A DNA stretch of 64,000 nt, from contig CAWFBJ010000017.1 of NCBI GenBank assembly GCA_963814055.1, positions 248,001 through 312,000 on the forward strand, given 5' to 3'. Source of the stretch: AWTP1-13 sp963814055. GTDB lineage: Bacteria > Pseudomonadota > Alphaproteobacteria > Rhizobiales > Hyphomicrobiaceae. This document shows, piece by piece, positions 57,056-64,000 of this stretch (position 1 is the first letter of the stretch; every line of letters starts with the position of its first letter). The position numbers and the translations under genes were made by a program. The notes beneath the pieces were generated by a model, which searched no databases, was not told where the DNA came from, and worked only from the letters and a program-made list of their open reading frames with translations.

Positions 57056-57781
57056 GTGAGCGAACGCCAACCGATCTTCAATGTGCCCGGCGTCGTGGTC
57101 GCGCTGCTCGGCAGCTTCGTGGCGGTGCATCTCGTGCGCTATCTCCTGCCCGAGGAGCAGGCCGCCTGGCTCACCGCCGTATTGGCGTTCATCCCCGCAC
57201 GCCTGACCGGCATGGCGCACGAGCTGCCCGGGGGCGACGTTGCCAGCGTCACTCAGTTCGTGACGCATCATGTTCGTGCACGGCGATGTCACCCACCTGC
57301 CGATCAATTCGGCGTGGTTACTTGCCTTCGGCAGCTCCGTGGCGCGGCGCACAGGTGCGGTGAGATTTCTGCTTTCTTCTCCTGTGCGGCATTGCCGGCG
57401 CCCTGCTTTACGCTGGCCTTCAGCCGCGGTGCGCTCAGCATGATGGTGGGAGCCTCGGGCGCCATCTCGGGCCTGATGGGCGCGGCCTTCCGCTTCCTGT
57501 TTCAGGCTTTGAGCGAGGGCGACACCGAAGGCCTTGCCGGTGAAGACGCGCCAGCCGCCCCTGATGAGCCTTGGCGCGACGCTGCGTGACCGGCGCGTCA
57601 TCTGGCCGTGGCGGGCTGGACGGTGCTCAATATCGTCCTGGCGTGGGGCGCCTCCGGGCTTATGGACGGCGCAAACATCGCCTGGGAGGCGCACCTCGGC
57701 GGGTTCTATATGGGTTTGCTGACCTTCGGCTTTTTCGACCGGTCGCCACCCGTTCAGCATGATGCTGCGCTTGCGGAATAA
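57056..57781 (+). pseudogene. Rhomboid family intramembrane serine protease, frame broken about five times
   Basis: Beginning at GTG 57056 (SERQPIFNVPGVVVALLG), the protein continues through shifts near 57269, 57374, 57430, 57545 and 57610. Corrected pieces include MFVHGDVTHLPINSAWLLAF, LLLCGIAGALLYAGLQP, the catalytic serine motif MMVGASGAISGLMGAAFRF, VAGWTVLNIVLAWGASGL, and the catalytic histidine in WEAHLGGFYMGLL, ending at TAA 57779-57781. The Ser-His pair and Asn of HLPIN are kept. About 240 residues. Multiple frame errors with intact motifs suggest sequencing indels. Confidence 0.82.
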
Positions 57782-57945
57782 GACACTTGCGCTCAGGCCT
57801 CAAAACGGCCCACTATTCAACTAAAGGCTAAGGCGTGGGGCTGAACGCAACCGGCTGCGAGGCTGGGGCAGTGCTGGACCGGGCGAGATGCGTCAGGGCA
57901 GCACAAGCGTCTCTCGCCGCCAAGCGCATTGGGAGGAGGTCCCCC

Positions 57946-58377
57946 ATGAATGTGGCTGCGATCCTGAGACAAAAAGGACGCGCGGTTACGACGGCTTCCC
58001 CGTCCGTGACACTGCTCGACGTAGCCAACAAGCTGGCCGCCAAGCGCATCGGTGCAATCGTCGTGGTCGGCGCCCGCGGCGAGGTGGCCGGCATCATTTC
58101 CGAGCGCGACATCATCCGGGCCTTGTCCGAGGCGGGGCCCGAGTGCCTGACGCGGCCGGTTTCGGAGACCATGACGCGCCAGGTCGTCACCTGCCAGGAG
58201 ACCGATACGCTGGACGAACTGATGGCGATGATGACGGCACGGCGTTTCCGCCACCTGCCCGTCGTCACCGATGAAGCGCTGGTCGGCATCATCTCCATCG
58301 GCGACGTGGTCAAGCATCACGTGGCGGAGGTGGAGATGGAGGCCACCGCCATGCGCGAGTACATCACGCACAGCTGA
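57946..58377 (+). CDS. Paired CBS-domain protein
   Basis: A 143-residue protein of two CBS motifs: VTLLDVANKLAAKRIGAIVV with GEVAGIISERDIIRAL, and DTLDELMAMMTARRFRHLPV with EALVGIISIGDVVKHH. Such proteins bind adenine nucleotides and often regulate partners. GGGAGGAGG lies ahead of the ATG. Ends 14 bp inside the convergent patatin gene's end. Confidence 0.93.
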   Translation: MNVAAILRQKGRAVTTASPSVTLLDVANKLAAKRIGAIVVVGARGEVAGIISERDIIRALSEAGPECLTRPVSETMTRQVVTCQETDTLDELMAMMTARRFRHLPVVTDEALVGIISIGDVVKHHVAEVEMEATAMREYITHS

Positions 58378-59414
58378 GATTGCCGTAGGGCGATTGATCG
58401 CTGTGGTGGCGCGACATCTGCGAGGACGGCACGAACCGCCCGTGTCTGAGGCGATTAGGCCGTGCGCGCAAGAACGGCGCCGTACGATGGCGGCGGGAAG
58501 CGATCTCGCGCTTGATGTCATCGATCTCGCGCTTCGCCGCCGCGACGCCGCATTGGATCATGGCCTCGGCGCGATGGAAGTCGAACAGGCCGAACGCCGG
58601 CAGGCGCGGAGCAATGACGATGTCGGGCGGGTCGCCGGCGAGTCGCGAGCGCGCAATGCGGTCCTGCACGATGTTGAAGGCTTCCATCATCACACGGGAG
58701 ATGCCCGGTCCGTTTTCACTGCGGCCGAAGAACTGGCGCTGCAGCAGCTTCTTGACCGCGCGGCTGTTGCGGGCAAGCAGGCCCTGATCGCCTTCCGGCT
58801 CGGGTTGCGGCGTGGGCGGAGGCAGGGCTTCCATGTGGGTCACGACCGTGCCGCGACCGCATACGTCGGTGTTGACGTTGACTGCGATGACGTAGCGCGC
58901 GCCGAGCGCGCGGCAGACCGAGACGGGGATCGGGTTGACCAGCGCGCCGTCGAACAGCCAGCGGCCGTCGATCATGACAGGCTTGAAAATTCCGGGCAGC
59001 GCATAGGACGCGCGCATGGCCTCGACGATGTGGCCGCGCGCCAGCCAGGTTTCGTGGCCGGTGCCGATTTCGGTGGCTACCGCAACGAAGCGCTTGTCCA
59101 GGGATTCGATGGCCACGCCCTTGAGGCGCGTTTCCAGGATGTTGTTGAGCCGCTGGCCATGGATCAGGCCCGAGCCGGAAATATTGAAATCGAGAAAGCC
59201 GAGCACTCTTGCGGCGGGTCAGATCGCGGGCGAACTGTTCCAGCGCATCGAGCTCGCCGGCCACATAGCAACCGCCGACCACGGCGCCGATCGACGTGCC
59301 GGCGATGATGTCGGGATAGATGCCGGCCTCGTTGAGCGCGCGAAGAACGCCGATATGGGACCACCCGCGGGCGGAACCGCCGCCAAGCGCCAGACCGATC
59401 TTGCAGTCGTTCAT
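58364..59414 (-). pseudogene. Patatin-like phospholipase (RssA type), frame broken once
   Basis: The N-terminal piece (59414 to about 59211) carries the oxyanion and nucleophile motifs LALGGGSARGWSHIGVLRAL and IAGTSIGAVVGGC. One extra base near 59211 shifts the frame; the rest (VLGFLDFNISGSGLIHGQRL and the catalytic aspartate in WLFDGALVNPIPVS) continues to 58364. Corrected length is about 350 residues, with a basic C-terminal tail. Family members hydrolyse acyl chains; RssA-type proteins are otherwise uncharacterised. Confidence 0.87.
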
Positions 59415-59471
59415 CACGCACCCCCGTCTTGCAACGTGTTCACGATTTCTTAAGTTCCTCCAACCAGTGCA

Positions 59472-59495
59472 AGCTTAATGCCGACTAATTAAGCT
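59472..59495. repeat. Perfect inverted repeat upstream of the patatin gene
   Basis: Two 8-bp arms (59472-59479, AGCTTAAT, and 59488-59495) separated by 8 bp, about 60 bp upstream of the patatin start in an AT-richer stretch with several TTAA sites. It looks like a regulator-binding site; CtrA spacing (TTAA-N7-TTAA) is not met. Confidence 0.4.
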
Positions 59496-59608
59496 GGGCC
59501 TACGCGCGGGTTAATGCCCGACTGAGACGCGTCCCATCCCGGGCAAGCATCTTGCTCCCAAGGAGGTTTCGGCAACAGGAAACAGCCAGAAAAAGATTAA
59601 GGCAGGGA

Positions 59609-60029
59609 CTAGGCTTGGCTCAGGATCGCGCCTGATCGAGGTTTCGCACCGAGCGGCACCGAGCGATAGAAACAGGAGCGCGCGCCCGTGTGGCAGGCAA
59701 CGCCGTCGCCCCGCACCCGCACCTTCAGCCAGACGACATCCTGGTCGCAATCCGTCAGGATCTCGGCAACATCGAGCACGTTGCCGCTGTCCTCGCCCTT
59801 CTTCCACAGCCGGCTTCTCGAACGGCTCCAGAAGTGGCCCATGCGCGTCTCCATCGTCAGGGCAAGGGCTTCTGCCGTTCATCCACGCAAACATCAGCAC
59901 GCCGCCCGATACCGCATCGGTGACGATAGCGGGGATCAGGCCATCGGCGTCGAACTTGGGCTGGAAGACTAACCCGTGCTCGATGTCATGGATCGGGCCA
60001 CGATCGGCAAACAAGGGTGCAGACGCCAT
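59609..60029 (-). pseudogene. hisI: Phosphoribosyl-AMP cyclohydrolase HisI, frame broken once
   Basis: HisI opens the purine ring of PR-AMP in histidine synthesis. The N-terminal piece (60029 to about 59877) reads FDADGLIPAIVTDAVSGGVL and MFAWMN. An extra G near 59876 shifts the frame; the rest reads TMETRMGHFWSRSRSRLWKK, then the metal sites DCDQD and ACHTGARSCFY, ending at 59609. About 139 residues when joined. All zinc and magnesium ligands are kept, so a sequencing error is likely. folE lies 37 bp upstream on the same strand. Confidence 0.88.
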
Positions 60030-60066
60030 GTCGGCGACCTCCAGGAAGGCGAATGAATTCTCAACG

Positions 60067-60699
60067 CTAGCGGCGCGGGCCGTGAACCATCTGCAGGAAA
60101 CGATCGCGATAGCTGGCGTCGGCTTCCAGGGCGCCCGTGAACCGCGTCGTGATGGTTTTCACGCCGGGCTGGCGCACGCCGCGCATCGACATGCACTGGT
60201 GCTCCGCCTCGATCAGGACGGCCACGCCACGCGGCTGGAGCGCCGTCTCGATCGCGTCCGCAATCTGCGCCGTCAGCGTTTCCTGCGTCTGCAGGCGCTT
60301 GGCAAAGATCTCGACGACGCGAGCAATCTTGGAAATGCCGAGAATGCGGCCATCGGGCAGATAGGCGACATGCGCCACGCCGAGGAACGGCGCCAGATGA
60401 TGTTCGCAATGGCTCTCGACGCGAATGTCGCGCAGCATGACGAGATCGTCATAGCCGCCGGCCTCGTCAAAGGTCTTTGAGAGAACATCGGCGGGGTCGA
60501 GCCGATAGCCCGCGAAATATTCCTCGAAGGCGTCGGCGACGCGTCGGGGCGTGTCCTTCAGTCCCTCGCGCTCGGGATCATCGCCCGCCCACCCGATCAA
60601 GGTGCGAACGGCGCTCTCCGCTTCCGCCCGCGACGGTCTCCTTAGCGAGGCCCGCCGCTTGACCGCTGCAGGGGCCCGTCTCGTTACGATCTCGTCCAT
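60067..60699 (-). CDS. folE: GTP cyclohydrolase I
   Basis: A 210-residue FolE that converts GTP to dihydroneopterin triphosphate, first step of tetrahydrofolate synthesis. Motifs: EGLKDTPRRVADAFEEYF, VESHCEHHLAPFLGVAHV with zinc Cys and His, QTQETLTAQIADAI, and EAEHQCMSMRGVRQPG with the second zinc Cys. The N-terminal 25 residues are a basic tail. Confidence 0.96.
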   Translation of the reverse strand: MDEIVTRRAPAAVKRRASLRRPSRAEAESAVRTLIGWAGDDPEREGLKDTPRRVADAFEEYFAGYRLDPADVLSKTFDEAGGYDDLVMLRDIRVESHCEHHLAPFLGVAHVAYLPDGRILGISKIARVVEIFAKRLQTQETLTAQIADAIETALQPRGVAVLIEAEHQCMSMRGVRQPGVKTITTRFTGALEADASYRDRFLQMVHGPRR

Positions 60700-60923
60700 G
60701 GGTCACTTTGCCGTGTGTCAGCGATATTTTGGGAGTCGCACGGACTATGCCATCGAGGCTTGGGCCCCGCTGTTGAACTTTTCGTCCGCACGCGCGATAT
60801 GATCGATAGGCGACCTTTTGGGGTTGCGCCGGTCCCGGGTAGTATGGGCGATATAGTACGACGGGCGGGTCGGGACAAGAAAGCCGGTCCAGGAGCCGCG
60901 CTCGGACAGGGCTTGACGAGCAA

Positions 60924-61421
60924 ATGACGCAGCTGAGCGAGATCTACAACCAGCGCATTCTGGAGCTTTCCGCGCATATCCCGCGGGGCGAGCGGCTGCC
61001 CGACGCCGATGCGACAGCGACGGCCCATTCCAAGCTGTGCGGCTCGACGGTGACCGTCGACCTGAAGCTCGCAGGAGATCGGGTGACGGCCTATGGGCAG
61101 ACCGTGAAGGCCTGCCTGCTGGGGCAGGCGGCCGCCTCGGTCATGGGCCACAATATCCTGGGATCGAGCACCCGTGAGCTTCGCGAGGTAGGCGCCGCGA
61201 TGCGCAAGATGCTGAAGGCGGGCGGCCCGCCTCCCGAGGGGCGCTGGGCCGATCTTGCCGTTCTCGAGCCAGTCAAGGATTACAAGGCGAGGCACGCCTC
61301 AACGCTGCTGGTGTTCGATGCGGTTGAAAGCGCGCTGGCCGCCGCCGAGGCCAAGCAGGCCGAAGGTGGGGGTGCTGTCGCCCATGCGGCGGCCGCGATG
61401 GCCGTGCCCGGGGGAGCTTGA
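60924..61421 (+). CDS. Iron-sulfur cluster assembly scaffold protein (IscU/NifU-like)
   Basis: A 165-residue IscU-like protein: LSEIYNQRILELSAHIPRG at the start, cysteine in AHSKLCGSTVTVDL near residue 39, cysteine in YGQTVKACLLGQAAASVMG near residue 62, and KARHASTLL where many IscU proteins have the third cysteine, so this is the two-cysteine variant common in Hyphomicrobiales upstream of yidD. It is divergent from folE and is followed by yidD. Confidence 0.88.
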   Translation: MTQLSEIYNQRILELSAHIPRGERLPDADATATAHSKLCGSTVTVDLKLAGDRVTAYGQTVKACLLGQAAASVMGHNILGSSTRELREVGAAMRKMLKAGGPPPEGRWADLAVLEPVKDYKARHASTLLVFDAVESALAAAEAKQAEGGGAVAHAAAAMAVPGGA

Positions 61422-61432
61422 GGCCGTCGATC

Positions 61433-61750
61433 ATGCCGCTCGCCGCTCGCACGACCAGGGCCATTGCGAAGGCGCCGATCCATGCCTACCGGTGGACTCT
61501 AAGCCGCTGATAGGCTTGGAATGCCGGCATCTCGCCGACCTGCTCGGAGTACGCGCTCGAGGCGATCGATCGCAACGGGGCGTGGCGTGGGAGCTGGCTG
61601 ACGGTTGCACGCGTCTGCCGATGCCACCCATGGGGCAGTCACGGTTTTGACCCCGTGCCTGACATCACCCGCAAGCGTCATCCGTTTGCGCCCTGGCGTT
61701 ACGGGCTCTGGCGGATGGCCTCTTGCGCTGGAGTGACCAGGAGGGGTTGA
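61433..61750 (+). pseudogene. yidD: Membrane protein insertion efficiency factor YidD, frame broken twice
   Basis: Starting at ATG 61433, the sequence reads AAKAPIHAYRWTL-like IAKAPIHAYRWTL, then, after a shift near 61500, KPLIGLECRHL, and after a second near 61534, PTCSEYALEAIDRNGAWRGS, TVARVCRCHPWGSHGFDPVP and a stop at 61748-61750. CRHLPTCSEYA and RCHPWGSHGFDPVP are the YidD signature. About 105 residues. YidD assists YidC-dependent membrane insertion and normally follows this scaffold gene. Confidence 0.85.
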
Positions 61751-61755
61751 CGCTG

Positions 61756-62685
61756 TCAGCTTCCGCCGATGCGGGCCAGCCGATCCTCTGCTTCCGGTGC
61801 CCCGAGAGTCCGGGCGCGCTCGTACCATTTGCGCGCCTCGGCACGGTCGGGGATGGCGCCCTGCACCTTGACCCCGAGACGGTCGAGTTCGGAAGGATCA
61901 TAGGTTGCGGCCATCTTGATGGCACCGAGTGCCAACCCGGCTTCTGCCGCGCGCTGGAAGAATTGCCGTGCGGCCCCAATGTTGCCTTGCTCCAGGTGCC
62001 GGTCTCCGCTGATGACCAGCCGCTCAGCACGCTGTCTTTCGTCCGCGGTCAGGTTCGCCGGCGCCGGAGGCTGTACATTGCGGCTGGGTGGGGCAGGTGG
62101 TGTCGGTGCCGGCGAGGTGGCAAGGGCCGAGCGCTGCTGCGGTCGCTCCGCCGGTACCCTTTCCGCGGCCGGCCGCTCCGCCGGAGCAATGATGGTCGCT
62201 GGACCAACTACCAGTGCCGTTCTTGTTTCGGCGAGCGTCGTGCCGTCCACGCCGACGAGATGAATGACGATTTCCGAGCGCCCCGAAACGCCAGCCGGCA
62301 CGATGGCTTTCAGGGAAGGCAGGCCGAACAGCGGTACGGCCCACGACCCCGGCGCGATTGCGTACCCCTCGCTGAGCGAGACGCTTGCTGGAAGTCCACG
62401 CAGGCGCACGAAGGTGTTGCCTGGCACGCTGCCGGGAGGACCGACCTGGATCGACAGTACGGTCTGCGAGGCCGGTTCAGCCACTATCGTCGTGGCGACC
62501 ACAATGCGTGGCGCATCGGCGGATTGCTGCGCCTCGGCCCCATCGCTGGCGCCGGCGACCACGAGAATCCCGAGCGCAATAGCCGCACACATCGCGACGG
62601 ACCAGGGGGCCGCGCCCCTGGCCTTCGTCGGAGCTCTGGCAACGGCCGGATCGCCGTCAGCCGCTCCTCGCCTGTCGCTCGGCAT
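61756..62685 (-). CDS. Membrane-anchored protein with C-terminal Sel1-like repeats
   Basis: A 309-residue protein: one N-terminal membrane helix near residue 32 (VAMCAAIALGILVVAG), a beta-rich middle with PPGSVPGNTFVRLRGLPASV, a Pro/Ala-rich linker, and a helical C-terminus with ISGDRHLEQGNIGAARQFFQ and AEARKWYERARTLGAPEAED, the pattern of Sel1/TPR-like repeats. Such proteins occur in Hyphomicrobiales with unknown role. ATG at 62685 is chosen to give a short N-terminus; an upstream start at 62727 is possible. Confidence 0.7.
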   Translation of the reverse strand: MPSDRRGAADGDPAVARAPTKARGAAPWSVAMCAAIALGILVVAGASDGAEAQQSADAPRIVVATTIVAEPASQTVLSIQVGPPGSVPGNTFVRLRGLPASVSLSEGYAIAPGSWAVPLFGLPSLKAIVPAGVSGRSEIVIHLVGVDGTTLAETRTALVVGPATIIAPAERPAAERVPAERPQQRSALATSPAPTPPAPPSRNVQPPAPANLTADERQRAERLVISGDRHLEQGNIGAARQFFQRAAEAGLALGAIKMAATYDPSELDRLGVKVQGAIPDRAEARKWYERARTLGAPEAEDRLARIGGS

Positions 62686-62742
62686 TACCCGCGTATCTCC
62701 AAAGCTCGATCGTCCCGCATGTTGCATGGGCGGTCGCCCGTG

Positions 62743-63921
62743 TCACTTGCCCTGCTTCTTGCTCCATTCCAGGAACTGCTGAAACAGTCGCTCCTGTTCC
62801 GCTGCGTCCGAGCCGCTCCGTGCCGCTTGCTGGCGACCCTGCGGTGGTGGCTGGCCGGGCTGTTGCGGCGGAGCCTTGGCGGCGGCCATCTGCTTCAGCA
62901 TCTCGTCGGCTACGTAGTATCGCGTCCAGCCGGGCACGTTGGCGGCGAGATTGACGCTCTTCCATTTCGGGTGATAGGGCGGCTTGTGCAGTCCGTCGAA
63001 CCTCTGGAAGTAGAATTCGATGAAGCGCTGCACACGCCGGAAACGGTCATTGCTGCTTGGCCAGTTGTAGACGGCGAGCACGGTTTGCACGCCCAACGTC
63101 TCGACCTTCTCTCCAGGCTTGAGGAAACCGGGATAGTCCTCCGACGTCAGCACGGCCGGCACGTAGTATTCATCGAACTTGTCGAACGGGATCGCCAGGA
63201 GCTTGAAGCCCTGATCGTTCTTGAACTTGGTGAGAAGATCCTGCGGCTTGGATCCGTTGTTGATGAGCCCGGCGATCTCACCGGTCTTCATCTTCTCGAG
63301 CGCAATCGCATTGTTGATGTAGACGGGTTCGACGTTGATGCCCAAGCGTTTGAAAACGATCGGCGCGGTGGTGGACGAGCCAGCTCCGGCGATATGGAAG
63401 CTGACCTTCTTGCCTTCCAGATCCTTGATCGAGTTGATCTCCGGTCGCACTACCAAGTGGACCTCGGAGATGGCCATTTCCGAGATGAAATTGATCCGCT
63501 TGTCGATATTGGGGATGCGCTCCACCGTCTTGAAATGCTCGAGCACGTCGGCATTGGTGATCGCAATGTCGATGCCCCTCAGGTAGAGCAGATCCTTGAT
63601 GTTGTCGGTGGCACCCTGCGTGACGACCGGTAGCACGCGCAAGTTCTCTGGGTCGTTGACATTGCGGGCGATCTCGGCGGCGAAACGAAGGAACGTACCC
63701 TCGGGCAATCCGCCGGCAAGACCGACCGTCCAGTTGTTGATCTTGGCGACCGTGCCGCCTTCGCCGCTGTCGATCGCCGTAGGGGTACGCTGCAATTTGC
63801 GTTTCAACCCCGGCGGAACCTGCGCCACCTCCTGGGACCAAAGCTGCTGAGCCGCGCCATCGCCGGCCAAAAGGCCAGCCGCAGCCATCAGAACCAATGC
63901 CTGCCCCATCCGTCTACGCAT
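62743..63921 (-). CDS. TAXI-family TRAP transporter solute-binding protein
   Basis: A 392-residue exported protein: signal peptide (to about GDGAAQQ, residue 26), then LAGGLPEGTFLRFAAEIARN, RVLPVVTQGATDNIKDLLYL, GKKVSFHIAGAGSSTTAPIV and GEIAGLINNG, which match the TAXI subset of TRAP binding proteins, usually for glutamate or related acids. The C-terminal 55 residues are an unusual Pro/Gln/Gly-rich tail. No TRAP permease gene follows on this strand; upstream lies beyond the window. Confidence 0.88.
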   Translation of the reverse strand: MRRRMGQALVLMAAAGLLAGDGAAQQLWSQEVAQVPPGLKRKLQRTPTAIDSGEGGTVAKINNWTVGLAGGLPEGTFLRFAAEIARNVNDPENLRVLPVVTQGATDNIKDLLYLRGIDIAITNADVLEHFKTVERIPNIDKRINFISEMAISEVHLVVRPEINSIKDLEGKKVSFHIAGAGSSTTAPIVFKRLGINVEPVYINNAIALEKMKTGEIAGLINNGSKPQDLLTKFKNDQGFKLLAIPFDKFDEYYVPAVLTSEDYPGFLKPGEKVETLGVQTVLAVYNWPSSNDRFRRVQRFIEFYFQRFDGLHKPPYHPKWKSVNLAANVPGWTRYYVADEMLKQMAAAKAPPQQPGQPPPQGRQQAARSGSDAAEQERLFQQFLEWSKKQGK

Positions 63922-64000
63922 CTTGTTCGCTCCCTCAATAGTCCAGCGCTACAGAGCCAACGTCATATAGCCTAAGCGCCCCAGATAGCGGCCGCGCCCT

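Overview
The window reads as chromosomal DNA of a GC-rich alphaproteobacterium, most likely of the order Hyphomicrobiales (Rhizobiales). Support comes from a CckA-type cell-cycle hybrid kinase, the order purC-purS-purQ-purL-bolA-grxD, the neighbours rpsD, icd, alaS and recA, and lineage-typical families (DUF1476 F1-ATPase inhibitor, DUF3126, PAS_5, transglutaminase-like cysteine peptidase, YcjX/YcjF, a cysteine-poor DksA). The soxB end at the left edge implies sulfur-compound oxidation. Genus cannot be fixed from this sequence.

Layout. 1-3.2 kb: 3' end of soxB, ccdA, thiD and a small secreted protein. 3.5-12.3 kb: threonine dehydratase and an MFS transporter facing a dipeptide epimerase that follows a large membrane-anchored coiled-coil protein, with a divergent Hpt protein; then a ferredoxin with its reductase and a lipoprotein. 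12.3-19.5 kb (minus strand): CoxE-like VWA protein, short LuxR-type HTH protein, YcjF/YcjX, a membrane protein, a phosphatase-superfamily gene and a MoxR ATPase. 20-28 kb: dksA, a DUF3772-MscS channel, a FliO-like protein, cckA and creD. 28-31 kb: a tripartite tricarboxylate transporter. 31-43 kb: recA, alaS, small accessory genes, glycerophosphodiesterase, icd, an epoxide-hydrolase-like protein and a TrmJ-type methyltransferase with an unusual N-terminal extension. 43-52 kb: rpsD, pqiA-like, grxD, bolA and the FGAM synthetase genes, with a secreted protein of unknown function coupled between purS and purQ and an efflux pump between purQ and purL. 52-62 kb: F1-ATPase inhibitor, cysE, DUF3126, gamma carbonic anhydrase, cysteine peptidase, PilZ and PAS_5 proteins, rhomboid, CBS, patatin, hisI, folE, Fe-S scaffold and yidD. 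62-64 kb: a Sel1-like protein and a TAXI TRAP binding protein.

Reading-frame integrity is the main caution. Ten genes are broken by one to five single-base shifts each, mostly between 52.8 and 61.6 kb, while both sides of each shift keep clear family sequence without nonsense decay. This looks like uncorrected sequencing indels more than pseudogene formation. The interrupted genes are listed as single loci with the approximate breakpoints.

I did not find a phage, insertion sequence, CRISPR array, tRNA or rRNA, and I did not find a clearly new multi-gene system. The best leads are the coupled purS-X-purQ gene, the TrmJ extension with its four-cysteine cluster, the promoter region between the coiled-coil and Hpt genes, and the structured rpsD leader.
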